Shown: positions 1-6,580, counted from the first letter of the stretch. The stretch is 11,017 bases of DNA from Dehalococcoidia bacterium (GCA_021296015.1 JAGWBG010000021.1:1-11017), one strand, 5' to 3'. Notes: a model not told the origin generated them from the sequence alone. Made by a program: numbers and translations.

Positions 1-548
1 GACATGAAGCCGAGACCTGGGGGATGGAGCGTACTACGGCCGACTACGCCGGAATGCTTGCCACAGTGATTAACGCCCTGGCTTTGCAGGATGCTCTAGA
101 GAAAATCAACCTCGTTACCCGTACCCAGACATCTATCCAGGTACAGGCCGTGGCAGAACTTTACATAAGACGACGGGCCATCCGTCACCTGGAGAAGGGG
201 CGGGTGGTCCTGTTTGCGGCGGGCACCGGCAACCCTTACATGACCACAGACACGGCTGCCGCGCTGCGAGCCGTGGAGATAGGGGCGGACGTGCTGCTGA
301 TGGGCAAGAATAACGTGGATGCCGTCTACGATTCCGACCCTAACAAAAACCCGGAAGCACAGCGATTCGAGCACCTTGACTACCTGGATGCACTTAATTT
401 GCGCCTAGAAGTGATGGACGCCACTGCTATAACCCTGTGTATGGAGAACGGGTTGCCCATCATAGTGTTCGACCTCTTCCAGCCGGGCAACATACGAGGT
501 ATACTTTCGGGAGAGGCAGTTGGCACACTTATCTCCGGGAGGGCGTAG
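1..548 (+). CDS. pyrH: UMP kinase (uridylate kinase), 3' part; start lies before the window
   Basis: Bacterial-type UMP kinase phosphorylates UMP to UDP with ATP in the cytoplasm and belongs to the amino-acid-kinase fold, unlike eukaryotic UMP/CMP kinases. The frame is open from base 3 to the TAG at 546-548, and about the last 181 residues are visible. Family landmarks include GMLATVINALALQDALE (here AGMLATVINALALQ), the YIRRRAIRHLEKGRVV stretch, the nucleotide-binding GTGNPYMTTDTAAALRA loop, VYDSDP, and the C-terminal CMENGLPIIVFDL. The ATG at 24 is not the start: the frame continues upstream (HEAETWG precedes it) and the N-terminal phosphate-binding loop of the family is missing, so the gene is cut by the window edge. 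The stop lies two bases before frr, and the frr ribosome-binding site is inside its last codons, so the two are probably co-transcribed and translationally coupled. I see nothing abnormal in the visible part. Confidence 0.95.
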   Translation, partial: HEAETWGMERTTADYAGMLATVINALALQDALEKINLVTRTQTSIQVQAVAELYIRRRAIRHLEKGRVVLFAAGTGNPYMTTDTAAALRAVEIGADVLLMGKNNVDAVYDSDPNKNPEAQRFEHLDYLDALNLRLEVMDATAITLCMENGLPIIVFDLFQPGNIRGILSGEAVGTLISGRA

Positions 549-550
549 AC

Positions 551-1138
551 ATGTCTACTCGAAGTGGAGACGACACCAAAACTGTGGATGAAGTCCTGGC
601 TGACGCTGACTCCAGAATGAACAAGTCGGTTGAAGTCCTGAACAGGGACCTGACGTCCCTGCGCACAGGTCGGGCCACTCCTGCGCTGTTGGAAAATCTG
701 ATGGTAGACTATTACGGCGTTTCCACCCCCCTGAATCAGATTGCCGCCGTGTCCGCCCCAGAGGCCAGTCTGTTAATTGTCCAGCCCTGGGATAGGCAAG
801 CTTTGAAGGATATTGAGAGAAGCCTTCAAAAATCTGAAATGGGGTTCAATCCGTCCAACGATGGGACCGTCGTCAGAGTCCCCATACCCCCTCTGAGCCA
901 GGACCGCCGCAAAGAGATGGTGCGGGTGCTGAAGAAGAAGATTGAGGATGGAAAGGTAGCGGTGCGTAACGTGCGTAGAGATGCCCTGGAGCAGTTGCGC
1001 AGCATGGAGCGCAGCAAACTCCTTTCCCAGGACGACAACCGCCGCGCCCAGGATAGACTTCAGAAGACCACCGACGCTTGTATCGCCCTCATAGACCAGG
1101 TCTCCTCGGGAAAAGAAGCGGAGATTATGCAGGTCTAG
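551..1138 (+). CDS. frr: Ribosome recycling factor
   Basis: RRF works with EF-G to split the post-termination ribosome into subunits. The protein is 195 residues, about ten longer than the E. coli form because of a short polar N-terminal extension (MSTRSGDDTKTVDEVLADAD). Domain I (three-helix bundle) is residues about 1-41 and 115-195. Domain II is about 42-113. Recognisable motifs are LTSLRTGRATPALLE (34-48), the VDYYG..TPLNQIA segment (52-65), VQPWD (77-81), PPLSQDRRKEM (113-123) and VRNVRRDALEQL (138-149). The start at ATG 551 is preceded by GGGAGGG at 537-543 with 7 bases of spacing. The frame is open farther upstream, to an ATG at 437, but that part overlaps pyrH and does not resemble RRF. 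It sits between pyrH and uppS, the usual bacterial arrangement. Confidence 0.96.
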   Translation: MSTRSGDDTKTVDEVLADADSRMNKSVEVLNRDLTSLRTGRATPALLENLMVDYYGVSTPLNQIAAVSAPEASLLIVQPWDRQALKDIERSLQKSEMGFNPSNDGTVVRVPIPPLSQDRRKEMVRVLKKKIEDGKVAVRNVRRDALEQLRSMERSKLLSQDDNRRAQDRLQKTTDACIALIDQVSSGKEAEIMQV

Positions 1139-1160
1139 GGCGACATAATCTGTACTTGAA

Positions 1161-1913
1161 ATGCAACTCAAGGGTAGACCTAAGTTTGGCTCAGAGAACG
1201 TCGTCCCGCATGTTCCTACCCATGTGGCTATCATCATGGATGGGAACGGACGTTGGGCGCAGCAACAGGGCCTTCCTCGACTGGCGGGCCACAGGGCGGG
1301 CGTGGATAACATCCGTCCCGTGGAGGAGTCCCTGTGGGAGCATGGCGTCAAATACGTCACCGTTTATGCCTTCTCCACAGAGAACTGGTATCGCCCTACC
1401 GAGGAAGTAGAGGGTTTGATGGCCATTCTCCTGGAGTGTATATACAAGGAGACTCAGGCGCTCCACGAACGAGACGTACGTATCCTGCACCTGGGCCGCA
1501 TGGACCGCCTCTCTCCGAATCTTCGGAATGCGGTGAATTACTCTCAGGAGCTAACCAGAGCCAACAAGGGTATCACCTTGAGCGTGGCCTTTGACTACGG
1601 TGGCCGATCGGAAATCCTGGAAGCCGTAAAGCAAATAGTTTGGGAGGGTATTCCACCTGAGGAGTTGGATGAGTCCATCTTCGGCAGGTATCTCTACACC
1701 GCCCACTTGCCGGATCCGGACCTCATAATACGCACCGGCGGCGAGTTGCGTCTAAGCAATTTCCTGCTGTGGCAATCAGCCTATAGTGAATACTACACTA
1801 CGCCCACCCTGTGGCCGGACCTGGGGTCGGCAGATGTGGACAGGGCTATGGACGCTTTCAGGCATCGTCAGAGGCGCTTCGGGACCCTACAGCCAGAGGA
1901 CACTTCAGTCTGA
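1161..1913 (+). CDS. uppS: Isoprenyl (undecaprenyl) diphosphate synthase, cis-type
   Basis: Cis-prenyltransferase that adds isopentenyl diphosphate units to farnesyl diphosphate, making the C55-type lipid carrier for cell-envelope glycans. It acts at the inner membrane face. The 250-residue length is normal. Motifs in order: HVAIIMDGNGRWA (21-33) with catalytic Asp27, GHRAG (43-47), FSTENWYRP (71-79) with the Ser/Glu/Asn used in substrate binding, VAFDYGGRSEI (142-152), and LIIRTGGELRLSNFLLWQ (188-205), followed by SEYYTTPTLWPD with the conserved Glu210. The C-terminus RHRQRRFG (234-241) is also typical. Residue spacing agrees with E. coli UppS with an offset of one. The start ATG 1161 has only a weak upstream ribosome-binding site, but no better start precedes the conserved block. 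Chain length of the product cannot be read from the sequence. With dxr and ispG nearby, the cluster carries both precursor and carrier synthesis. Confidence 0.95.
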   Translation: MQLKGRPKFGSENVVPHVPTHVAIIMDGNGRWAQQQGLPRLAGHRAGVDNIRPVEESLWEHGVKYVTVYAFSTENWYRPTEEVEGLMAILLECIYKETQALHERDVRILHLGRMDRLSPNLRNAVNYSQELTRANKGITLSVAFDYGGRSEILEAVKQIVWEGIPPEELDESIFGRYLYTAHLPDPDLIIRTGGELRLSNFLLWQSAYSEYYTTPTLWPDLGSADVDRAMDAFRHRQRRFGTLQPEDTSV

Positions 1914-1924
1914 GCCGTGTTGCG

Positions 1925-1928
1925 AAGG
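1925..1928 (+). promoter_or_regulatory. Shine-Dalgarno sequence selecting a TTG start for cdsA
   Basis: AAGG lies 7 bases before TTG 1936. An in-frame TAG at 1930-1932 blocks any start farther upstream, and the residues after the TTG (MIRRILTALV) have the basic-then-hydrophobic form expected for the CdsA N-terminus. TTG is therefore the most credible initiation codon. Confidence 0.55.
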
Positions 1929-1935
1929 CTAGAAG

Positions 1936-2541
1936 TTGATCAGGCGAATACTCACTGCCCTGGTAGCCATACCCATCCTCGTTGGCGCAATTTGGGTGGG
2001 GTTCCCCTGGCTGACCATACTAGTGGGAGCGGCGGCGTTCCTTGGACTGCTGGAATTCTACAGAATGGCACCCGGCCCCGTGCCCCGCGTTCTATGGTCT
2101 CTGGGCGCTCTATGGACGCTTCTGTTCGTCGCCGCCGGTCAACTCACGGCCCATTGGTACGATTACGCTCCACACATACTGCTGGGCGCCGGCCTTATAT
2201 TGGCCCTTCCCTGGCTCATCATTATTGGCATCAGCCACAACAGACGCGGCAAAGCATTTGCCGCCTGGGTCTACGCCTTGGTGGGACCGTTGTACGTTGG
2301 ATTCCTCCTGTCCCATGCCCTGATGCTGCGAGAGTTGGACAGTGGCGCTGACCACAGTCGGAATTGGCTGCTCTTCGCTCTTCTAGTCACCTTCGCCACC
2401 GACACCGGAGCCATCTTCACCGGCCGGGCTATCGGAAGACACCGGATGTCACCCTCTATAAGTCCGAACAAGACCTGGGAGGGCGCAATTGGTGGATTCA
2501 CGTGGGCCGTGAGCGTTGCTCTTGTCCTTGGTGCTCTATAA
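1936..2541 (+). CDS. cdsA: Phosphatidate cytidylyltransferase, N-terminal two-thirds, ended by an in-frame TAA
   Basis: CdsA (CDP-diglyceride synthase) is an integral membrane enzyme that makes CDP-diacylglycerol from phosphatidate and CTP, the precursor of the acidic and amino phospholipids. These 201 residues carry several hydrophobic segments (about 8-40, 51-70, 80-98, 108-130, 144-158) and then DTGAIFTGRAIGRH (156-169) with SISPNKTWEGAIGG (174-187), the standard CdsA cytoplasmic motif. The normal protein is about 270 residues. Here a TAA at codon 202 (2539-2541) interrupts it, and the same frame resumes at once with the rest of the enzyme (2545-2769). Without that part the protein lacks the CdsA signature and should be inactive. 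A full-length reading of 1936-2769 would be 277 codons. The cause may be a true nonsense mutation, a split gene, readthrough, or a sequence error. Confidence 0.88.
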   Translation: MIRRILTALVAIPILVGAIWVGFPWLTILVGAAAFLGLLEFYRMAPGPVPRVLWSLGALWTLLFVAAGQLTAHWYDYAPHILLGAGLILALPWLIIIGISHNRRGKAFAAWVYALVGPLYVGFLLSHALMLRELDSGADHSRNWLLFALLVTFATDTGAIFTGRAIGRHRMSPSISPNKTWEGAIGGFTWAVSVALVLGAL

Positions 2542-2544
2542 CAA

Positions 2545-2769
2545 TTGTCAGTAGCTATATGGCAGTCGGTCCTGGTGGGTGCCGCCGTAGGCGTTGCAGC
2601 GCAACTGGGAGACCTGGCCGAGTCTCGGTTGAAGAGGGCTTCAGGAGTCAAAGACGCGGGAAGCCTTCTTCCGGGGCATGGCGGAATCCTCGACAGGCTC
2701 GACTCGATTGTCTTCGCCTTGCCAGTGGTGTATTATCTTGTTGCACTGGTGCTCAAGCCGTCGGGCTAG
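2545..2769 (+). CDS. cdsA: Phosphatidate cytidylyltransferase, C-terminal part with the CDS signature, same frame as the N-terminal part
   Basis: This 74-residue reading frame is the direct in-frame continuation of the preceding cdsA part, past the TAA at 2539-2541 and a CAA codon. It contains a hydrophobic segment, then AAQLGDLAES, then SRLKRASGVKDAGSLLPG followed by HGGILDRLD. Together these fit the PROSITE CDP-diglyceride synthase signature (S-x-hydrophobic-K-R, K-D, H-G-G, D-R-x-D) at every fixed position. A last membrane segment (SIVFALPVVYYLVALVL) closes it. The conservation implies the sequence was under selection until very recently, or still is. As a separate gene it would have to start at TTG 2545, which has no recognisable Shine-Dalgarno sequence but lies only three bases after the upstream stop, a layout that could allow reinitiation. 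Alternatively it is simply the tail of a gene broken by one base. Confidence 0.75.
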   Translation: MSVAIWQSVLVGAAVGVAAQLGDLAESRLKRASGVKDAGSLLPGHGGILDRLDSIVFALPVVYYLVALVLKPSG

Positions 2770-2800
2770 GCCCGTAGCGGACCTGTGAGGTGATATAGCC

Positions 2801-3958
2801 ATGAAGGGACTAGTAATCCTAGGTTCAACGGGGTCTATAGGTCGCCAGACCCTTGACATAGTCAGGGCCTTCCCCAACGAGTTCAACGTGGTGGGGCTTG
2901 CCGCCGGACTTAACGTGGAGCTTCTCAAGGAACAGATTGAAGAGTTCCGGCCTCGCCTTGTCTGGTGCACATCCGAGCAGCACAGAGGGCTTCTGCCCGA
3001 CGGCGTCACCCTTACTCCCATGGAGGAGATGGTCTGCCAACCCGACGCAGACCTGATAATGGCCGCCACCATCGGGAGCGCGGGGCTGGTGCCGACTGTT
3101 CGTGCCCTGGAGAACAAAAAGCCTGTCGCCCTAGCCAACAAGGAAGTCATCATCATGGCGGGAGGTCTGGTGAAGTCCCTTGCGGGGCCGGATGGTGGCA
3201 CCCTTCTTCCAGTGGATAGCGAACCCAGTGCCATCTGGCAGTGCCTCCGGGGCGAGAAAGAGGACGTACGTCGCATCATTATCACTGCATCCGGCGGACC
3301 ATTCCGAACGTCGCCAATGGAGGACATGGAAAAGGTTACACCGGAAGAAGCTCTGAATCATCCAACGTGGAAGATGGGCAGAAAGATAACGGTGGATTCG
3401 GCTACGCTGATGAACAAAGCCTTCGAGGTCATAGAGGCGCGCTGGCTTTTCGACGTGCCCTGGGATAAGATAGAAGTGGTCGTCCATCCTCAGAGCATCG
3501 TCCACTCTATGGTGGAGTTCGCCGACGGCTCCGTGAAGGCCCAGCTTGGCCCGCCGGATATGCGCCTGCCCATACAGTATTCCCTCTTTTACCCCACGCG
3601 TCTCCCGAATCAGCAGATACCCCGGCTGGATACCGGACTGTCTCACTCCCTCACTTTCCAGCCCCTTGAGCGCGAGCGCTACCCCTGCTTTGGTATGGCG
3701 GTTGAGGCGGGTAAAAAGGGCGGCACCTATCCCGCCGTGCTCAGCGCTGCCGACGAGGTTGCCGTGGAGCTTTTCCTTCAGGGAAGGATAGGCTTCATGG
3801 ACATTTACCGGACCATAGACAGGGTGCTGGGGGACCACACGTCATCGCTGGGTAGTTCCCTGGATGAGATTCTCGCAGCCGACCATTGGGCTAGAGTCCG
3901 GGCCCATGAGGTAGCCGAGTCGTTGCCTGCCCCTACTCCGGTCAGCCGGAGCACCTGA
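2801..3958 (+). CDS. dxr: 1-deoxy-D-xylulose 5-phosphate reductoisomerase
   Basis: DXR rearranges and reduces 1-deoxy-D-xylulose 5-phosphate to 2-C-methyl-D-erythritol 4-phosphate with NADPH, the first committed step of the MEP isoprenoid pathway and the target of fosmidomycin. It is 385 residues, a normal length. The NADPH-binding GSTGSIG is at 8-14, ALANKE at 110-115, metal ligands Asp139 and Glu141 in VDSE, SGGPF at 164-168, NHPTWKMG at 186-193, and DSATLMNKAFEVIEARWLF at 199-217 with Lys206 and metal-ligand Glu209. HPQSIVHSM is at 229-237. One oddity is that the His after DSE (E. coli His153) is Pro142 here, encoded by CCC. Another is that the Gly of MNKG is Ala207. ATG 2801 has an excellent ribosome-binding site, GAGGTGAT at 2787-2794, 6 bases upstream. 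It follows cdsA by 31 bases and precedes rseP by 18. Confidence 0.96.
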   Translation: MKGLVILGSTGSIGRQTLDIVRAFPNEFNVVGLAAGLNVELLKEQIEEFRPRLVWCTSEQHRGLLPDGVTLTPMEEMVCQPDADLIMAATIGSAGLVPTVRALENKKPVALANKEVIIMAGGLVKSLAGPDGGTLLPVDSEPSAIWQCLRGEKEDVRRIIITASGGPFRTSPMEDMEKVTPEEALNHPTWKMGRKITVDSATLMNKAFEVIEARWLFDVPWDKIEVVVHPQSIVHSMVEFADGSVKAQLGPPDMRLPIQYSLFYPTRLPNQQIPRLDTGLSHSLTFQPLERERYPCFGMAVEAGKKGGTYPAVLSAADEVAVELFLQGRIGFMDIYRTIDRVLGDHTSSLGSSLDEILAADHWARVRAHEVAESLPAPTPVSRST

Positions 3959-3976
3959 CGAGAGAAGCGGTATAGC

Positions 3977-5035
3977 ATGGACGTTTTGATTACCGTTCTG
4001 CAGTTTCTGGTGGTCATGGCAGTGGTGGTAATGGTACACGAGTTCGGCCATTTCGCCGCTGCCAAGGCATTTGGAATAAAGGTAAACGAGTTCGGCCTCG
4101 GATTTCCGCCCAGGGTGGTCAGGGTCTTCCGTAAGGGTGAGACGGACTACACCATCAACCTACTGCCGATAGGAGGCTTCGTCAAGCTTGAGGGCGAAAA
4201 CGATGCCAGTCATCCCCGCAGCCTCGCAGGCAAAGGCATCGGCACCCGTGTAGTTGTGCTGGTCGCGGGAGTGTTTATGAACCTGGTCCTGGCCATCGTC
4301 CTCCTGACGGGTCTCTTCCTGTTTACCACCAATGAGATACGCATAGGCCAGGTCGCCCTAGGGTCTCCTGCCGAGGGCGCGGGCGTACTTCCGGGGGATG
4401 CCCTGATTGAGGTTAATGGCGAACAGGTGAGTACCTTTGACAGCCTGGCAGGCCTGATAGCCTCTGCCCGGGGCGAAGAAATCGAGTGGCTAATCAGGAG
4501 AGACGGCGTGGAGCGAAGGATATACTTGGAGCCACGCCTGGACCCCCCTGAAGGCGAGGGAGCTACCGGGATAAGGGTGGAGATTGTGGGCGTCCAGCAC
4601 ATGTCGCCCACTCGGTCCCTTTGGGATGCGTTGGTCCGTGGTGTGGAGCTAACCTGGTCCGTCCCCGGACTCTTGAAGGACGCCGTTACCGACTGGCTGG
4701 TGGCCGACGGGCCAACCCCCTTCGCCGGGCCGGTGGGCATCGCTCAAACTACGGGGGAGATTACAAGAGAAGCGGGCATAATCTCCATCGTGCCGCTGGC
4801 TGCCATGCTCAGCATAAGCCTGGCAATCTTCAACATACTGCCCATACCGGCACTGGACGGAGGACGGCTCCTGTTCGTGCTCATTGAGTGGGTGCGCAGG
4901 GGCAGGCGCATCCCCCCGGAGAAGGAAGGCTTCGTTCACTTTCTGGGGTTTGTGACTCTCATATTTCTGGTGTTGGTCCCCTTGACCTACAACGACATCG
5001 CCCGAATCGTGGAGGGCGGCAGTCTGCTGCCATAA
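3977..5035 (+). CDS. rseP: Site-2 intramembrane zinc metalloprotease with one PDZ domain
   Basis: Member of the RseP/RIP family (peptidase M50B), which cuts membrane-spanning segments such as anti-sigma factors or remnant signal peptides. The protein is 352 residues with one PDZ domain, as in many Gram-positive and Chloroflexota members. E. coli RseP has two PDZ domains. The first membrane helix (about 4-20) runs into the zinc site HEFGH (21-25) with catalytic Glu22. A second helix is at about 92-117. The PDZ domain is at about 121-186 (IGQVALGSPAEGAG.LPGD..). Helices at about 268-288 lead to NILPIPALDGGR (286-297), where Asp294 should be the third metal ligand. A last helix lies at about 322-337. 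ATG 3977 has only a weak purine-rich upstream sequence (GAGAAGCGG). The position between dxr and ispG is common in bacteria. No sigma/anti-sigma pair is in the window, so its substrate is unknown. Confidence 0.94.
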   Translation: MDVLITVLQFLVVMAVVVMVHEFGHFAAAKAFGIKVNEFGLGFPPRVVRVFRKGETDYTINLLPIGGFVKLEGENDASHPRSLAGKGIGTRVVVLVAGVFMNLVLAIVLLTGLFLFTTNEIRIGQVALGSPAEGAGVLPGDALIEVNGEQVSTFDSLAGLIASARGEEIEWLIRRDGVERRIYLEPRLDPPEGEGATGIRVEIVGVQHMSPTRSLWDALVRGVELTWSVPGLLKDAVTDWLVADGPTPFAGPVGIAQTTGEITREAGIISIVPLAAMLSISLAIFNILPIPALDGGRLLFVLIEWVRRGRRIPPEKEGFVHFLGFVTLIFLVLVPLTYNDIARIVEGGSLLP

Positions 5036-5054
5036 GAGGCCAGGATAGAATACT

Positions 5055-5411
5055 ATGGGAACATTCAGTGTAACCATCGTGATAGGAGATGTTCGGGGCA
5101 TCCGGTTTGAGCGTATGGATGCCCTTGTGGACACCGGGGCCACCTACCCTGTGATACCAAGAGATACACTCTCTTCCCTGGATTGTCAGGCAGTAGAGCG
5201 GCGGCCCTTTACCTTGGCCGATGACCGAGTTGTGGAATACGAGGTGGGTATAGTTTCATTAAGGCTTGCCGGCCGGACCATGCCGGTCCCCTGCGTATTC
5301 GGCGACGAGGGCAGCGGACTCCGTGAACGAGGTCCTCGTTCCCGTCACCGGGAGGATGACGTAGCAGACTCATGGTCGAGGAGACCCATATCCAGTAACA
5401 GGAGTATTTGA
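5055..5411 (+). CDS. Retropepsin-like (clan AA) aspartic protease, C-terminus apparently frameshifted by an internal deletion
   Basis: A 118-residue frame with the single-Asp motif of retropepsin-like bacterial proteins: ALVDTGATYPVIP at 23-35, with the putative catalytic Asp26. Members work as dimers, each chain giving one Asp, and their physiological role is mostly unknown. The flanking pattern PFTLADDRVVEYEVG...VPCVFGDEGS (51-87) is also family-like. Members I recall then have a block with hydrophobic-Leu-Gly (LLGxxTLE) and an ending of the form DPVNxxLVPV. Here the frame after Ser87 becomes Arg-rich and unlike the family. The expected ending (DSVNEVLVPVTGRMT, stop TAG 5362-5364) is present in the next frame, and the LLG block is absent from all three forward frames. 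This suggests a lost segment of roughly 50 bases (length 3n+2), so the product is probably non-functional. The start has CAGGATAG upstream (AGGAT at 5042-5046, 8 bases away). The stop lies one base before ispG. Confidence 0.72.
   Translation: MGTFSVTIVIGDVRGIRFERMDALVDTGATYPVIPRDTLSSLDCQAVERRPFTLADDRVVEYEVGIVSLRLAGRTMPVPCVFGDEGSGLRERGPRSRHREDDVADSWSRRPISSNRSI
5317..5364 (+). other. Out-of-frame remnant of the aspartic protease C-terminus
   Basis: Read one base out of phase with the upstream gene, these bases encode DSVNEVLVPVTGRMT and then TAG. This matches the usual C-terminal strand of the retropepsin-like family (D-P-V-N-x-x-L-V-P-V). It is the main support for a deletion or frameshift rather than a naturally different C-terminus. 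Confidence 0.55.
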
Positions 5412-5412
5412 C

Positions 5413-6555
5413 ATGAACAATCGCCGGGTCACTAAACCGATATACGTGGGAAATGTCAAGGTAGGTGGGGACGCGCAGGTAACCGTCCAGTCCATGACCA
5501 AGACCGACACCAGGGACGTGGCGGCCACTGTGCGCCAGATAAGGGAGTTGGAGGAAGTTGGGTGTGACATCATCAGGTCAGCTGTCCCGGACATGGAGGC
5601 GGCCAAGGCCATCCCCGAAATCAAGAAGCAGATAAACATTCCCCTGGTGGCCGACATTCATTTCCACCATCAGATTGCCCTGGAGTGTATCAAGGGCGGA
5701 GTGGACATGCTGAGGCTCAACCCCGGCAATATACGCGACGAGGAGAAGGTGAAGCAGGTGGTGGAGGCCGCCAAAGAGCGCCAGATACCGATTCGTATAG
5801 GCGTCAACTTCGGCAGCCTCCCGCCCGTTGGCGGCATAGGTAAGACCCGTGGATTCTCCAGGCACATGGACATGGTGAACAAGCTACCCAAAGCCGGGGA
5901 AGCTGCCGGAGAGGAATACAGCATCGTTGACCACATGGTCGCTACTGCCCTGTGGGAGATAGGCGTCCTCGAGGCGCTGGACTTCGACCTTATCAAAATA
6001 TCCCTCAAGGCTTTTGACGTTCCCACGACTGTAGAAGCCTATCAGCGTATCGCCGATATGGTCCCCTATCCTCTGCACCTGGGCATTACCGAGGCAGGAA
6101 CCGTAAAGTCCGGCTCCATCAGGAGCGCCATAGGTCTTGGTATGCTCCTGTACGAGGGCATTGGCGACACCATACGCGTCTCCCTCAGCGGCGACTCCAC
6201 GGAAGAGGTGATAGCGGGCTACGAAATCCTCAAGTCCCTGAATTTGCGCCAGAAGGGGACCACCCTGGTGGCCTGTCCCAGCTGCGGGCGGGCCGACGTG
6301 GATGTTATAAAGCTGTCCAACACCGTGGACGAGATGCTGAAGAAGATTGACAAGAACGTCAAGGTAGCGGTGATGGGCTGTGAGGTCAATGGTCCCGGTG
6401 AGGCCAAGGACGCAGACGTGGGCATAGCGGCCGGTGCGGGCCGCGCCGTGATTTTCCGCAAGGGCCAGAAGGCCAGGGTAGTCTCCGCAGACGACATGCT
6501 CTCCGCCCTCATGGAAGAAGTGGAAGCGGTCGCAGCGGCAGCAGGCGACAGCTAG
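5413..6555 (+). CDS. ispG: 4-hydroxy-3-methylbut-2-en-1-yl diphosphate synthase
   Basis: IspG (GcpE) is the [4Fe-4S] enzyme that converts 2-C-methyl-D-erythritol 2,4-cyclodiphosphate to HMBPP, the penultimate MEP-pathway step. It is 380 residues. The N-terminal TIM-barrel part carries VQSMTKTDTRDVAAT (25-39), VADIHFHH (79-86), RLNPGNI (101-107), RIGVNFGSL (128-136) and LHLGITEAGT (221-230). The C-terminal cluster domain has ACPSCGR (287-293) with Cys288 and Cys291, and MGCEVNGPGEA (321-331) with Cys323 and the fourth ligand Glu330. These match E. coli Cys270, Cys273, Cys305 and Glu312 at a constant offset of 18. That offset seems to come from extra sequence at about residues 137-170, between GVNFGSLPP and the VDHMVATAL helix. 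ATG 5413 is served by AGGAG at 5400-5404, 8 bases upstream and inside the end of the protease frame. It lies 37 bases before the preferred start of proS. Confidence 0.96.
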   Translation: MNNRRVTKPIYVGNVKVGGDAQVTVQSMTKTDTRDVAATVRQIRELEEVGCDIIRSAVPDMEAAKAIPEIKKQINIPLVADIHFHHQIALECIKGGVDMLRLNPGNIRDEEKVKQVVEAAKERQIPIRIGVNFGSLPPVGGIGKTRGFSRHMDMVNKLPKAGEAAGEEYSIVDHMVATALWEIGVLEALDFDLIKISLKAFDVPTTVEAYQRIADMVPYPLHLGITEAGTVKSGSIRSAIGLGMLLYEGIGDTIRVSLSGDSTEEVIAGYEILKSLNLRQKGTTLVACPSCGRADVDVIKLSNTVDEMLKKIDKNVKVAVMGCEVNGPGEAKDADVGIAAGAGRAVIFRKGQKARVVSADDMLSALMEEVEAVAAAAGDS

Positions 6556-6580
6556 GTCAAGCGCTAACCCATTTGCAACC

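Noticed and set aside
437..550. Upstream extension of frr to ATG 437
   Set aside because: The 38 extra residues overlap pyrH coding sequence in another frame and do not resemble the family. ATG 551 has GGGAGGG at the right distance.
1141..1160. CATAAT before uppS as a -10 box
   Set aside because: No acceptable -35 lies 16-18 bases upstream, and the 22-base gap within a compact operon makes a promoter unnecessary.
773..1360. Long minus-strand reading frame across the frr/uppS junction
   Set aside because: It is antisense to two well-conserved genes, has no recognisable domain, and is explained by codon bias on the opposite strand.
2539..2541. Genome-wide reassignment of TAA to a sense codon
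   Set aside because: TAA is the natural terminator of rseP (5033-5035) and proS (8291-8293) at the expected family lengths.
2364..2777. A + strand reading frame of 137 codons crossing the cdsA stop, which might suggest a frameshift instead of a nonsense codon
   Set aside because: Its translation is Arg/Ser-rich and unlike CdsA. The CdsA motifs on both sides of the stop share one frame, so no frameshift is needed.
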